Assembly (NCBI GenBank): GCA_947493325.1 | Contig: CANLQI010000002.1 | Coordinates: 558,001-622,000 of the forward strand | DNA: 64,000 nucleotides | Direction: 5' to 3' | From: an uncultured Sphingomonadaceae bacterium | GTDB lineage: Bacteria > Pseudomonadota > Alphaproteobacteria > Sphingomonadales > Sphingomonadaceae | Shown here: one piece after another, positions 44,524-52,171 of the stretch | Position numbering within the stretch: the stretch's first letter is position 1 | How the letters are laid out: the number at the start of each line of letters is the position of its first letter | Notes under the pieces: model-generated | The model's database searches: none | Seen by the model: only the letters and a program-made list of their open reading frames with translations | What the model was told of the DNA's origin: nothing | Translations under genes and position numbers: made by a program

Positions 44524-45021
44524 ATGACTACATTATTTGCACAACCCTACAGTCTCGACGCCACAGGCTTCTACTTTGACAGCATCGAGCAATATGAGAC
44601 GAATGCGAGTTCCAATCGCGACCGCTATGGGTGCACGGTCGAGGAATACGAAATCCAGTTTATCGACGGCGAGCGTATTGATGCGCAACTGGCGAGAGCC
44701 TACGGGCTTTATCAATGCAACATTGCTGCATTCCTTGATGCTGCTGACACTTGGGATGATGATACCAAAATTCGCTACATCATCGCTGTTGGTGAAGGTG
44801 GTTATTCACACACCGACGATCCCGACACCTTGGACATCGACCTCTATGAGATCGACACGCTTCGCGAACTGGCAGAGCAGTTCGTTGAGGACGGCCTGTT
44901 TGGCGAAATCCCTGATAATCTTCGAGGCTATCTCGACTATGATGCCATCGCCTACGACCTTGGCATGGACTATTCCGAAACCGAGATTGATAATCGCAAA
45001 TTCATCTACAGGCTCGGATAA
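44524..45021 (+). CDS. ardA: ArdA-type antirestriction protein
   Basis: The 165-residue, strongly acidic protein resembles ArdA antirestriction proteins, which mimic DNA and block type I restriction enzymes when a plasmid enters a new cell. Family-like segments are DATGFYFDSIEQYE, VEEYEIQFIDGE and RELAEQFVEDGLFGEIPD. AAAGGAGGCG lies before ATG 44524; the frame is open to 44359 through the structured leader, which is not coding. Early expression after transfer is expected of such genes. Confidence 0.82.
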   Translation: MTTLFAQPYSLDATGFYFDSIEQYETNASSNRDRYGCTVEEYEIQFIDGERIDAQLARAYGLYQCNIAAFLDAADTWDDDTKIRYIIAVGEGGYSHTDDPDTLDIDLYEIDTLRELAEQFVEDGLFGEIPDNLRGYLDYDAIAYDLGMDYSETEIDNRKFIYRLG

Positions 45022-45029
45022 CGAGCCTG

Positions 45030-45491
45030 TCATTGGTCAGCTTTGACGCTGGCATAAAGGCGCACGACCAGCTCCCAATGCACTTTCACGGCTGTTCTTG
45101 TTTCGCCTGAAGTCCATCGTTGCACTTTTTGGTGATTGAGACCGTCAGGCAAGGGTCTGCCCGCGTGTTTCAATATGGCGACTGCACCGAGACCCGTGCG
45201 CTTCATTTCCGACTGGATAAGGGTGCGGTGTTCGTCAGTGAGGGTGATTTTTTGAGGAGTCTTGCTTTTCGGTGTAGGTGACCAGCCTGCGTAGGCTTTG
45301 AACACCCAATCGAGATGCTTATCCCTAGCCGTTCTGATCGTGCCGTTTCTCCAAGCATAAATCATCGAACTGGTGAGACCTTCTGGGGCAATCCCGCGCT
45401 TGCCTCTCAGCAGTTTTGATGGGCCAGAGCCTGTTCTCTTGGCCTCTTGTTTGAGTTTGTCCCTGTGCTGCTTGGTAATCGTCACCCGCAT
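45030..45491 (-). CDS. Protein with two tandem HTH-like repeats
   Basis: The 153-residue product consists of two similar halves. Residues about 2-69 and 80-149 both read T-x-x-HR, then KRTG-x-G, then P-x-GL, then W-x-x-G-x-x-RTA, then a final Y-A. Each half could form a Cro-like helix-turn-helix (GLTSSMIYAWRNGTIRTARD and GLNHQKVQRWTSGETRTA), giving a single-chain pseudo-dimer. Highly basic. Likely a DNA-binding regulator of the element; the role is inferred. Confidence 0.7.
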   Translation of the reverse strand: MRVTITKQHRDKLKQEAKRTGSGPSKLLRGKRGIAPEGLTSSMIYAWRNGTIRTARDKHLDWVFKAYAGWSPTPKSKTPQKITLTDEHRTLIQSEMKRTGLGAVAILKHAGRPLPDGLNHQKVQRWTSGETRTAVKVHWELVVRLYASVKADQ

Positions 45492-45741
45492 GCGTCAGCA
45501 TAGCATGAGGGCGTCTGTTTTGCGGGTCTTGTCTCCATTTCGCTCACAAGTTTTCTAGAGGCATCGCGGGCGTAAATTTCCGTGTCTGTCTTGCTTGAAC
45601 TTTGCAGGTGGCGGTCGCCGGTCAACACGGGACGTGGTTGCGTGATTTGACCTTAACCGACCTCAATCCACCAGCCTTTTTGCGTTCGCAAGGCACGGTA
45701 ATTCCGCTGATGCCTGAAAACATGAGAAAAGGAGATATTCC

Positions 45742-45954
45742 ATGACCAACAAACCAACCCATCGCATTTCATTTGCTCGTATCGTGGGCACGGATGACAA
45801 GGGCGCAGACAAGCTGGGTTCGGCCCGCGAGATCGGTGCCATCTGGCCCCGTGAGAACGGCAAGGGCGGCATCCTTCGACTGGATCACATTCCCGTTGAG
45901 CTGACCCGCCATCAGGGCGTGCTGTTCGTGAACGAAATCGCATCGAAGAACTGA
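45742..45954 (+). CDS. 70-residue plasmid-type protein, function unknown
   Basis: The soluble product has a beta-rich body (IGAIWPRENGKGGILRLDHIPVEL) and ends LFVNEIASKN. AAAGGAGAT lies 6-8 nt before ATG 45742. Short proteins of this pattern (an R-E-x-G-AIW-P-x-GKGG segment) are frequent on sphingomonad plasmids. Function unknown. A hairpin TTGCG/CGCAA sits upstream near 45680. Confidence 0.72.
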   Translation: MTNKPTHRISFARIVGTDDKGADKLGSAREIGAIWPRENGKGGILRLDHIPVELTRHQGVLFVNEIASKN

Positions 45955-46517
45955 TTGCAACTGCACAAGCATTGAATCGCAGGGCGTGGAAACGTCCTGC
46001 GATTTTTTCATGTCTCTTTGGTTGAAGATGACGATGAAGATGAGGAGGGTGAAGAGGGGTCTTGGCGTTTCGGCCTTTGGCCGACCGCGCTCTAAGGCTT
46101 TTAGCCTCCGAGCCTCACAGTCTCGGCCCATTCGGGTGACGATCGCTAACGCGTATGGGATATATTGACGGGGCTTTGATGGACCGTGCTCTTTTCCGCT
46201 CGCGCTCCTTTAGGGTCCGGGAGTCTTTGATTTTTAGCCCCGATGCACTCTGCATCGTCTTCGGACACCGTTAGCTGCCAAGCACAGGCCCGCTTGGCGA
46301 CGCTACCGCTGCGGCTCAGCCGCTTTCGCAGGGTGCGTTTGTCTGTTTGGGTGATGGCTCAAGGGGCGTTGCCCCTGGCGCGCGCAAGGCATCCAAACGT
46401 ATCCAGCCCGATGGGCTGGACCCTCGTTCGGAGCCTCCTTGTCACTTGCCTCCCCATTCTCGCCGAAAGGCAGAGGTTCATGATTTTTATGAACCTTAAA
46501 AGGAAAGGAAGAGAGAC
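45955..46517. repeat. Hairpin-rich gene-free region
   Basis: No convincing gene in 563 bp. Perfect stems are CGGCC/GGCCG (46071-46083), AGGCT/AGCCT (46095-46107), GATGCA/TGCATC (46242-46256), GCCAAGC/GCTTGGC (46277-46298), GCGGCT/AGCCGC (46311-46323), AGGGGC/GCCCCT (46362-46376), TCCAGCCC/GGGCTGGA (46402-46420) and AGGTTCAT/ATGAACCT (46474-46496). The last ends 21 bp before ATG 46518, just ahead of its ribosome site. Confidence 0.6.
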
Positions 46518-46865
46518 ATGGAAAAGAGACAGTTATCACAATCAGATATTGTGGAGGCGTTGAGACGAGCAACGAACAGCTACCAAGGCGCAGAAGAGCG
46601 ATGGCAGGAGCGGGCGAGGCAAGGTCTGACCGATGAGCAACTCGAAGAGGCTTTGGCCTATGAGTTGGGAACGGCAGGCGGTTCGAGCGGGCGCGATATA
46701 TTGTCAGTTGAATATAGCCGTTCGGGCCTCAAAATCTGGGCGTCATGGGAAAGCACCAATTCCTACAGTGACCGCCCAGTACTTGAGGGCAAGCGCACCA
46801 AGATGTTGGCGCGTGAGGTCTACGGCATTGCCGATCCGACCGAGATGCAAATGGCTATGTTCTGA
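46518..46865 (+). CDS. Small plasmid-type protein, function unknown
   Basis: The 115-residue soluble product has a helical start (LSQSDIVEALRRATNSYQGAEERW), a GGSSGRD turn and a beta segment (LKIWASWESTNS). AGGAAAGGAAGAG precedes ATG 46518. A stable hairpin lies immediately upstream of that ribosome site. It ends 4 bp before the relaxase stop, in convergent orientation. Function unknown. Confidence 0.7.
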   Translation: MEKRQLSQSDIVEALRRATNSYQGAEERWQERARQGLTDEQLEEALAYELGTAGGSSGRDILSVEYSRSGLKIWASWESTNSYSDRPVLEGKRTKMLAREVYGIADPTEMQMAMF

Positions 46866-46869
46866 CTTC

Positions 46870-48192
46870 TTATCGCTTGAGTTCCAGACCACGAGAGGGG
46901 CGGGCTTGGCCTTGTTGATTGTTACGGGATTCTTGGCCTGATTTGCGTGAGAATTGGTCGCGCAAGGATTGCTGAATACCGTTATGCATCAGGCGATAAT
47001 TGGCCGCTTGCTTATGCAGCTCGAGAATCTGTTTGGAATGACGCTCGCGGGTTGCGCGGAATTTCACCTGCAATTTCCGCCTCTCTTTATGTTGCGCTTC
47101 CAGAATGGTCTGTCTTTGGTTGCGGTCACGCCTGAGCCCTTGCCATGCTTCCAACTCATTGCGCTTGACCGTCTTGGAATGCTCGCCCGTCATCCTATCC
47201 CAAAGACCCCGAACGCCTGAGCGCAACCGCCCCGCGCGCTCTTTCGTCTCACGGTTCCAACGCTCTTTCTGGCCTTCGGCCATTTTGGTGCGTTCTTTTG
47301 CGTGGATTTCTCGCATCGCTTTGCGCTGATCACGCAAAGGTGTCAGCGCGTCTTTGGCCAATGTCTTGGCTTGCTTGATGAAGCTATCCAGACGCGGTGC
47401 GATAGAGTTAGCGATGTGCTTTCTGGTATCGGCAATCGAGCGCAAATCGTCAGGCTTGCCGATTTTGGCTTTGATGTCTTTTGCCTTTACGCCTGTTAGG
47501 CGCGAGAGCGCAAAGACTTCGCCTTCGTAAGTGACAGCCACATGGCCGCGCCTGTCACCTTTGGCCAGATAAAGCCCGCGCTCTTCAAGCGCATGAGCGA
47601 AGGATTCGCGGTTGTCCGAAATCGCCCAGGCATCTTGAGCACGGCTTTTGAGTGTTTTGGCATCCAGTCCTGCCCGCTTAGCTTGCTGCCATTCATCGAG
47701 CGTGAAGTTGCGGGGGTCGCGTTTTGATTTGTCGGCCAAGCCTTCGGGCATTGTCCAGCCGTTCTCCAGATAGAGCTGCTTGGATACCTCTTGCAGTTTG
47801 GTCTTATAGAAGGACAGTTGCTTGGCGGTCATCGTCTCGGCATCGATCCGTGACCAGACGGCATGGGCATGGCGGCGACCTTCCTTCTCGTGGAAGATTA
47901 CCATGCGCGGCTGACCGGTCAGCCCCATCTTTTCTTCGATGGAAGCGACTGCGCCCTCAAAAACTTCGGCAGGCACGTCCTCATTTTCAGGTGGGTTGAG
48001 CGACACAGAAAACAGATGCTGTTGGCAGCGCGTGCCTTTGGCCAAAGCCTCAGACTCTTTCATCGCGCCCATGATATCTTCTGCTATGAATCCACGCACT
48101 TCAAAGACTTCGACATGCTCATTGTCCTGAGCGTTCAGGAGATGACGGCCAAGCTGCGCAGCACCGCTGCGCTGTGAGGCCTTGAGGATCAC
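46870..48192 (-). CDS. mobA: Relaxase/mobilization nuclease (MobA/VirD2 type)
   Basis: The N-terminal domain has the relaxase histidine motif FHEKEGRRHAHAVWSR (His101, His108 and His110), the metal-binding triad that supports strand nicking at oriT. The C-terminal half (about 270-440) is a long, very basic coiled coil (for example HAKERTKMAEGQKERWNRETKER) that probably binds DNA. It overlaps mobC by ATGA. With the VirD4-like protein it would let the excised element be mobilized by a helper pore. Confidence 0.88.
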   Translation of the reverse strand: MILKASQRSGAAQLGRHLLNAQDNEHVEVFEVRGFIAEDIMGAMKESEALAKGTRCQQHLFSVSLNPPENEDVPAEVFEGAVASIEEKMGLTGQPRMVIFHEKEGRRHAHAVWSRIDAETMTAKQLSFYKTKLQEVSKQLYLENGWTMPEGLADKSKRDPRNFTLDEWQQAKRAGLDAKTLKSRAQDAWAISDNRESFAHALEERGLYLAKGDRRGHVAVTYEGEVFALSRLTGVKAKDIKAKIGKPDDLRSIADTRKHIANSIAPRLDSFIKQAKTLAKDALTPLRDQRKAMREIHAKERTKMAEGQKERWNRETKERAGRLRSGVRGLWDRMTGEHSKTVKRNELEAWQGLRRDRNQRQTILEAQHKERRKLQVKFRATRERHSKQILELHKQAANYRLMHNGIQQSLRDQFSRKSGQESRNNQQGQARPSRGLELKR

Positions 48193-48548
48193 GGGGACGG
48201 CTCCATGCCGAGTGCCGTCATGAGGACTTTACGAATCTCGGCAATATCATCCGAGGCCGACACTAACGCATCTTCGGTTTCAGGCGTGACGGGCAGCGTG
48301 CCCAGATTGGCCTGCTTGGCGATCTGGTTCATGTTGTTGGCGAGGCGGGATTGGCCAAATTTGCCAAGGACACGCAGCAAAGCATCGCGATCTATCTGGC
48401 TCACTCGTTTTCTGCGGGGTGGATTGTCGAGCAGCCGTTCGCGGATATAGGCACCAAGCGGCCTGCCTTCGGCCTGTTCTTCAAGCCTTGCCCGTTCCTC
48501 AAACGAGAGGCGGAGTGAGAAGGGCGGGTCGTAAGACTTTTTCGCCAT
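48189..48548 (-). CDS. mobC: MobC-type relaxosome accessory protein
   Basis: The 119-residue protein has a ribbon-helix-helix-like start (DPPFSLRLSFEERARLEEQAEGRPLGAYIRERLL) and the MobC stretch LLRVLGKFGQSRLANNMNQIAKQANLGTLP. MobC proteins open the DNA at oriT and recruit the relaxase. It overlaps mobA by 4 bp. oriT is expected close by, probably upstream near 48550-48840. Confidence 0.88.
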   Translation of the reverse strand: MAKKSYDPPFSLRLSFEERARLEEQAEGRPLGAYIRERLLDNPPRRKRVSQIDRDALLRVLGKFGQSRLANNMNQIAKQANLGTLPVTPETEDALVSASDDIAEIRKVLMTALGMEPSP

Positions 48549-48561
48549 AGCGAACGCCCCC

Positions 48562-48765
48562 TCACGCCTTTAGCCGCCTCCGAGCAGTCACAGAAGCGCG
48601 ACGGCGCGGAGAACGGCCATCCTTGCTTGTCTTGGGCTTCGGGAAATTATCCTGACCGAGTGAGGTATGCTGGAGCTGCTTGTTCCAGTCCTGCATCACC
48701 TCTAAAAGGTTTGCGGCTGCACCTTCAGGGTGCGCCATTATCCCTTGTTTCGCTAGATGCAACAT
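48562..48765 (-). CDS. First gene of the mob operon, 67 residues
   Basis: The small basic protein (C-terminal half SPRRRASVTARRRLKA) precedes mobC by 13 bp on the same strand. It resembles no family I know. In the excised circle its start codon would lie inside the 3' end of the recombinase frame (13-bp overlap). An internal ATG at 48738 is an alternative start. Confidence 0.55.
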   Translation of the reverse strand: MLHLAKQGIMAHPEGAAANLLEVMQDWNKQLQHTSLGQDNFPKPKTSKDGRSPRRRASVTARRRLKA

Positions 48766-48809
48766 AGTTCCGTGTTTGTGAGATCAGGCGAACATATGAT
48801 GCTTTGCTG

Positions 48810-48832
48810 TTTTGATGGCCAAGCCATCAAAA
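48810..48832. repeat. 10-bp perfect inverted repeat beside the right attachment site
   Basis: TTTTGATGGC-caa-GCCATCAAAA lies 4 bp inside the right attachment copy and upstream of the mob operon. It could be part of oriT, a recombinase arm site or an operator. Confidence 0.5.
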
Positions 48833-48836
48833 ATGT

Positions 48837-48859
48837 TTCGAATCCTCTTGGATGCGCCA
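48837..48859 (+). repeat. Right attachment site
   Basis: TTCGAATCCT then CTTGGATGCGCCA matches the tRNA-Arg 3' end at 10191-10213 in 20 of 23 bases. The last seven bases (TGCGCCA) are identical. The substitutions break T-stem and acceptor pairing, so this copy is not a functional tRNA end. Confidence 0.8.
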
Positions 48860-48953
48860 GTTTTTCAAACAGAAGCTTCTCAGCTTGATGCAACGTGCTT
48901 CCATGCTATCAAAACGATTGTGATTATGCATCCTGGTGCGCTACCTGTTGCGG

Positions 48954-51116
48954 ATGGACGCCATATCAAAAGACCCGAATGACGTGTTTTTATTGACAGG
49001 TGGGGTCTGTACCCTTGCGGTGCATGCGCCGGTGGGCGGCGTGCCGCAGATTATCTATTGGGGTGCGCGGCTGGAGCCGGATGCGGATATGTCTGCACTT
49101 GTATCACTGACCGTGCGGCAAAGCGCACAGGGCGGGGCGGATACGGTGATTCCGGTGAGCCTGTCGTGTGAAAGCGGGACCGGATATGATGGCCCCGCAG
49201 GCTTCAGCGGGCATCGTGATGGCGATGACTGGGCGCCTATATTGCAGGTTTCTCGTGTCGATGCAGATGGGCAGGCGCTGGATATCCATTGCGCCGATGA
49301 TGCATGCGGTATTAGCGCGCACTATGCTATCGCGGTGGATATTGAGAGCGGCGTGCTCACAGCACGGACGCGCTTTACCAATATCGGTGATGTGCCGCTC
49401 GCCATTGATTGGGCGGCCGCGCTCTGCCTGCCGCTGCCACACGGCATGGATGATATTATCCATTTTTCAGGCCGGTGGGCGCACGAGTTTCAGAGCGAGC
49501 GGCATAGTCTCGGGCAGGGTGGTTTTATTGTAGAAAACCGGCGCGGCCGCACGTCGCATGATAGGTTCCCCGGTGCAATATTCTGTGCGCCGCATACCGT
49601 TGAAAAAGCGGGACCCTGTGCCGCTATGCATCTGGGGTGGAGCGGCAACCATATGCTGCGTGCGGACCGGCAGATGGATGGACGGATTATGACGCAGGCG
49701 GGGGAAAAGCTGCTTTCCGGTGAAGTGCAGCTGGACGCGGGTGCGGCATATGAAACGCCGCCTGTATATGCCTGTTACGCGGCATCGGGCCTGTCGGATC
49801 TTTCGGGCAGGCTGCATGATTTTTACCGGGCGCAGCTGACGGACAGGCGTGTGAAGAGCAAACCGCGGCCGGTGCATTACAACACATGGGAAGCGATCTA
49901 TTTTGCGCATGCGCCCGGCAAGGTGATAGCACTTGCCGATGCAGCTGCGGAAATAGGTGCAGAGCGATTCGTGCTGGATGATGGCTGGTTCCTTGGACGT
50001 CGCGGCGATGCGGCGGGACTGGGTGATTGGCAGGTGGACCGGTCGGTTTATCCGGGTGGCCTGACGCCCGTGATAGATCATGTACAGGGCCTCGACATGA
50101 AATTCGGGTTATGGGTTGAGCCGGAGATGGTGAATGCCGACAGCAACCTGTTCCGCGCACATCCGGACTGGATATTGTGCGCGCCCGGTGTGGAACAGGT
50201 GCCATTTCGCAATCAATATGTGCTCGACCTGACCCGCAGGGATGTCAGCGATAACCTGTTCGGGCAGATTGACGCGCTGCTGAGTGAAAATACCATTGAT
50301 TATCTCAAATGGGATATGAACCGCGATATTAATCATCCAGGTGGGTGCGACGGACGTGCGGTGGCCGGGGCGCAGGTGCGCGCGGTCTATGCGCTCATCG
50401 ACCGACTGCGTACCGCGCACCCCGATGTGGAAATTGAAAGCTGCGCCAGTGGCGGCGGGCGTGCCGATTATGGCATATTGGCCCGCACCGACCGCATCTG
50501 GACATCGGACAGCAATGACGCGCTTGACCGGCAGCTTATTCAGCGCGGCGCATCGCATTTCTTTCCATTGGAAGTCATGGGCGCGCATGTTGGGCCGGAA
50601 GTGTGCCATATCACGCGGCGAACGCTGTCTATGGAACTGCGCGCCGCGACTGCGCTGTTCGGACATATGGGTGTCGAAGCCGATATCACGCGCATGTCCG
50701 CGCGTGACAAAGCGGTGCTGGCGGATGCCATCCGGCTGTACAAGGCAAAACGCGACCTGCTGCACAGCGGGCAATTTGTCCGCATCGACGCTGCGCCATG
50801 GCAAAATATTGTCGGTGTGATGGCCAGGGATAAAGCCTCTGCGCTTTTTTCCTATGCACAGATAGGCAGCATGCCGGAAACGCTGCCAGGCATGCTGCGC
50901 TTTCCCGGGCTTGATGCTGCGCGGCGCTATCTTCTGAAATGTATCTGGCCCGTACAGCCCCGCACACCGACGCCGCACTGGCTGGAAAATTCCGCGCTTG
51001 TGGGCGAGGGCATTGTGGCGAGCGGGGACATGCTGATGAAGGTTGGACTTCAATTACCGGTGCTGTTCCCCGAAAGCTGTATTCTGCTGGAGCTTGAAGC
51101 TGTTCAGGCGATGTAA
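48954..51116 (+). CDS. Alpha-galactosidase, GH36 family
   Basis: The protein (about 720 residues) hydrolyses terminal alpha-galactosides. GH36 catalytic features are YLKWDMNRDINHPGG (nucleophile Asp) and WTSDSNDALDR (acid/base Asp), with ESCASGGGRADYG between. No signal peptide is evident, so it is probably cytoplasmic. ATG 48954 is used, but GTG 48936 is possible. It is convergent with galK, overlapping 13 bp, and forms a galactoside-use cluster with galK and galT. The island's right end lies only 94 bp upstream and may have displaced its promoter. Confidence 0.93.
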   Translation: MDAISKDPNDVFLLTGGVCTLAVHAPVGGVPQIIYWGARLEPDADMSALVSLTVRQSAQGGADTVIPVSLSCESGTGYDGPAGFSGHRDGDDWAPILQVSRVDADGQALDIHCADDACGISAHYAIAVDIESGVLTARTRFTNIGDVPLAIDWAAALCLPLPHGMDDIIHFSGRWAHEFQSERHSLGQGGFIVENRRGRTSHDRFPGAIFCAPHTVEKAGPCAAMHLGWSGNHMLRADRQMDGRIMTQAGEKLLSGEVQLDAGAAYETPPVYACYAASGLSDLSGRLHDFYRAQLTDRRVKSKPRPVHYNTWEAIYFAHAPGKVIALADAAAEIGAERFVLDDGWFLGRRGDAAGLGDWQVDRSVYPGGLTPVIDHVQGLDMKFGLWVEPEMVNADSNLFRAHPDWILCAPGVEQVPFRNQYVLDLTRRDVSDNLFGQIDALLSENTIDYLKWDMNRDINHPGGCDGRAVAGAQVRAVYALIDRLRTAHPDVEIESCASGGGRADYGILARTDRIWTSDSNDALDRQLIQRGASHFFPLEVMGAHVGPEVCHITRRTLSMELRAATALFGHMGVEADITRMSARDKAVLADAIRLYKAKRDLLHSGQFVRIDAAPWQNIVGVMARDKASALFSYAQIGSMPETLPGMLRFPGLDAARRYLLKCIWPVQPRTPTPHWLENSALVGEGIVASGDMLMKVGLQLPVLFPESCILLELEAVQAM

Positions 51117-52171
51117 CGGGTGGCCGGGAATTGCCGTGCCATGCTTGCTTTCCAGTCTTTCAGCCTATCCACCGGCACACAGGCGACGATACAGCCGCCA
51201 AAGCCGCCGCCTGTCATCCGCGCGCCTATTGCGCCATGCTCACGCGCACCCCCGGCAATGGCATCAATTTCGGGTGTGGTGATTTCAAAATCATCGCGCA
51301 TGGAGGCATGGCTGGCGTCCATCTGCGCACCAAATGCTGCCATATCACCCGCACATAGAGCGCCAATAGCGGCCAGCACGCGGCGATGCTCGCTATGGGC
51401 ATGGCGCGCACGCTTGCGCTGTACCTCGGGCAGGCGCTCTATCGCGGCCACCTGTGCTTCATTTAGCTGGCACAGCCAATCGGCACCCAGCGCGGCCGCC
51501 GCAGCTTCGCATTCCTGTCGCCGCTCGGCATAGCGGCCCTCGTCCAGCTTGCGGGTAATGCCCGAATGCAGCACCGCGAAATGATGGCCATCGGGCAGGG
51601 TGATAAGCGTATGTGCGAGCGTGTCCGTCTCCAGCGCCAGCGCCTGTTTCTCGCTGGCTATGGCCACTGCCATCTGGTCCATAATGCCGCACGGCACGCC
51701 GATAAATTCATGCTCGACCTGCTGCGCCCAGCGCGCAATATCGACATCCGCGACATGTTGCCCCGCATGTTCGGCCAGCGCCTTGAGCACCGCTACCGTG
51801 ACCGATGCGGAGGAGGACAGGCCTGCACCGCCTGGTACATTGCTGTCCACCACAACGCGCATCGGGGTTTCTATCAGTTTGTTCTCTGCGCCTTTGACGA
51901 GCGCGCCCGCGATATAATCAGACCAATGCCCGTTAAAAGGTGTATCCAGACTACGCCGGACCGCTTCACCATATTGCGCCGAGTAAATCGCGTGGCTGCC
52001 ATCATCCGATGGCCCCACGGCAACATGCGTGGCATTTGCAATCGTGGTGGGCAGCACTATGCCGCCATTATAATCGATATGCTCGCCAATCAGGTTGACC
52101 CGGCCATGCGCCATGGCGGTGGCAATGGGCACAGCAGCAAATATGGCGGCGTATGTTTCGTCGATCATCAT
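51104..52171 (-). CDS. galK: Galactokinase
   Basis: GalK phosphorylates galactose in the Leloir pathway. The galactokinase signature GRVNLIGEHIDYNGG and the GHMP ATP loop PGGAGLSSSASVTV are present, as is the C-terminal GARMTGGGFGGC. The length of 355 residues is slightly short but complete. Its start overlaps the galT stop (ATGA), so translation is coupled. Confidence 0.95.
   Translation of the reverse strand: MMIDETYAAIFAAVPIATAMAHGRVNLIGEHIDYNGGIVLPTTIANATHVAVGPSDDGSHAIYSAQYGEAVRRSLDTPFNGHWSDYIAGALVKGAENKLIETPMRVVVDSNVPGGAGLSSSASVTVAVLKALAEHAGQHVADVDIARWAQQVEHEFIGVPCGIMDQMAVAIASEKQALALETDTLAHTLITLPDGHHFAVLHSGITRKLDEGRYAERRQECEAAAAALGADWLCQLNEAQVAAIERLPEVQRKRARHAHSEHRRVLAAIGALCAGDMAAFGAQMDASHASMRDDFEITTPEIDAIAGGAREHGAIGARMTGGGFGGCIVACVPVDRLKDWKASMARQFPATRYIA

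Larger units (their letters stand above)
10191..48859. mobile_element. Integrative mobilizable element inserted at tRNA-Arg(CCG)
   Basis: The region is bounded by a 23-bp repeat of the tRNA-Arg 3' end (10191-10213 and 48837-48859, 20/23 identical). It has a large serine recombinase at the left end and a MobC-relaxase operon at the right end. It carries its own VirD4/TraG-like coupling protein but no recognisable VirB/Trb pore genes, so transfer would need a helper. Cargo is metal resistance, a SPARTA defence operon, a Fic pair, antirestriction and several plasmid-type small proteins. Codon use and base composition look more A+T-rich than the flanks, especially at 15-25 kb. I did not compute this. 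Confidence 0.85.

Noticed and set aside
10300-48800. Rep/ParAB replication genes or VirB pore genes in the island
   Set aside because: I looked for replication initiators, partition ATPases and VirB4/B6/B10-like proteins and saw none among the frames; unknown genes remain possible but show no such motifs.
50109-51053. Long minus-strand frame opposite the alpha-galactosidase
   Set aside because: It is antisense to conserved GH36 motifs; codon style is that of a shadow frame.
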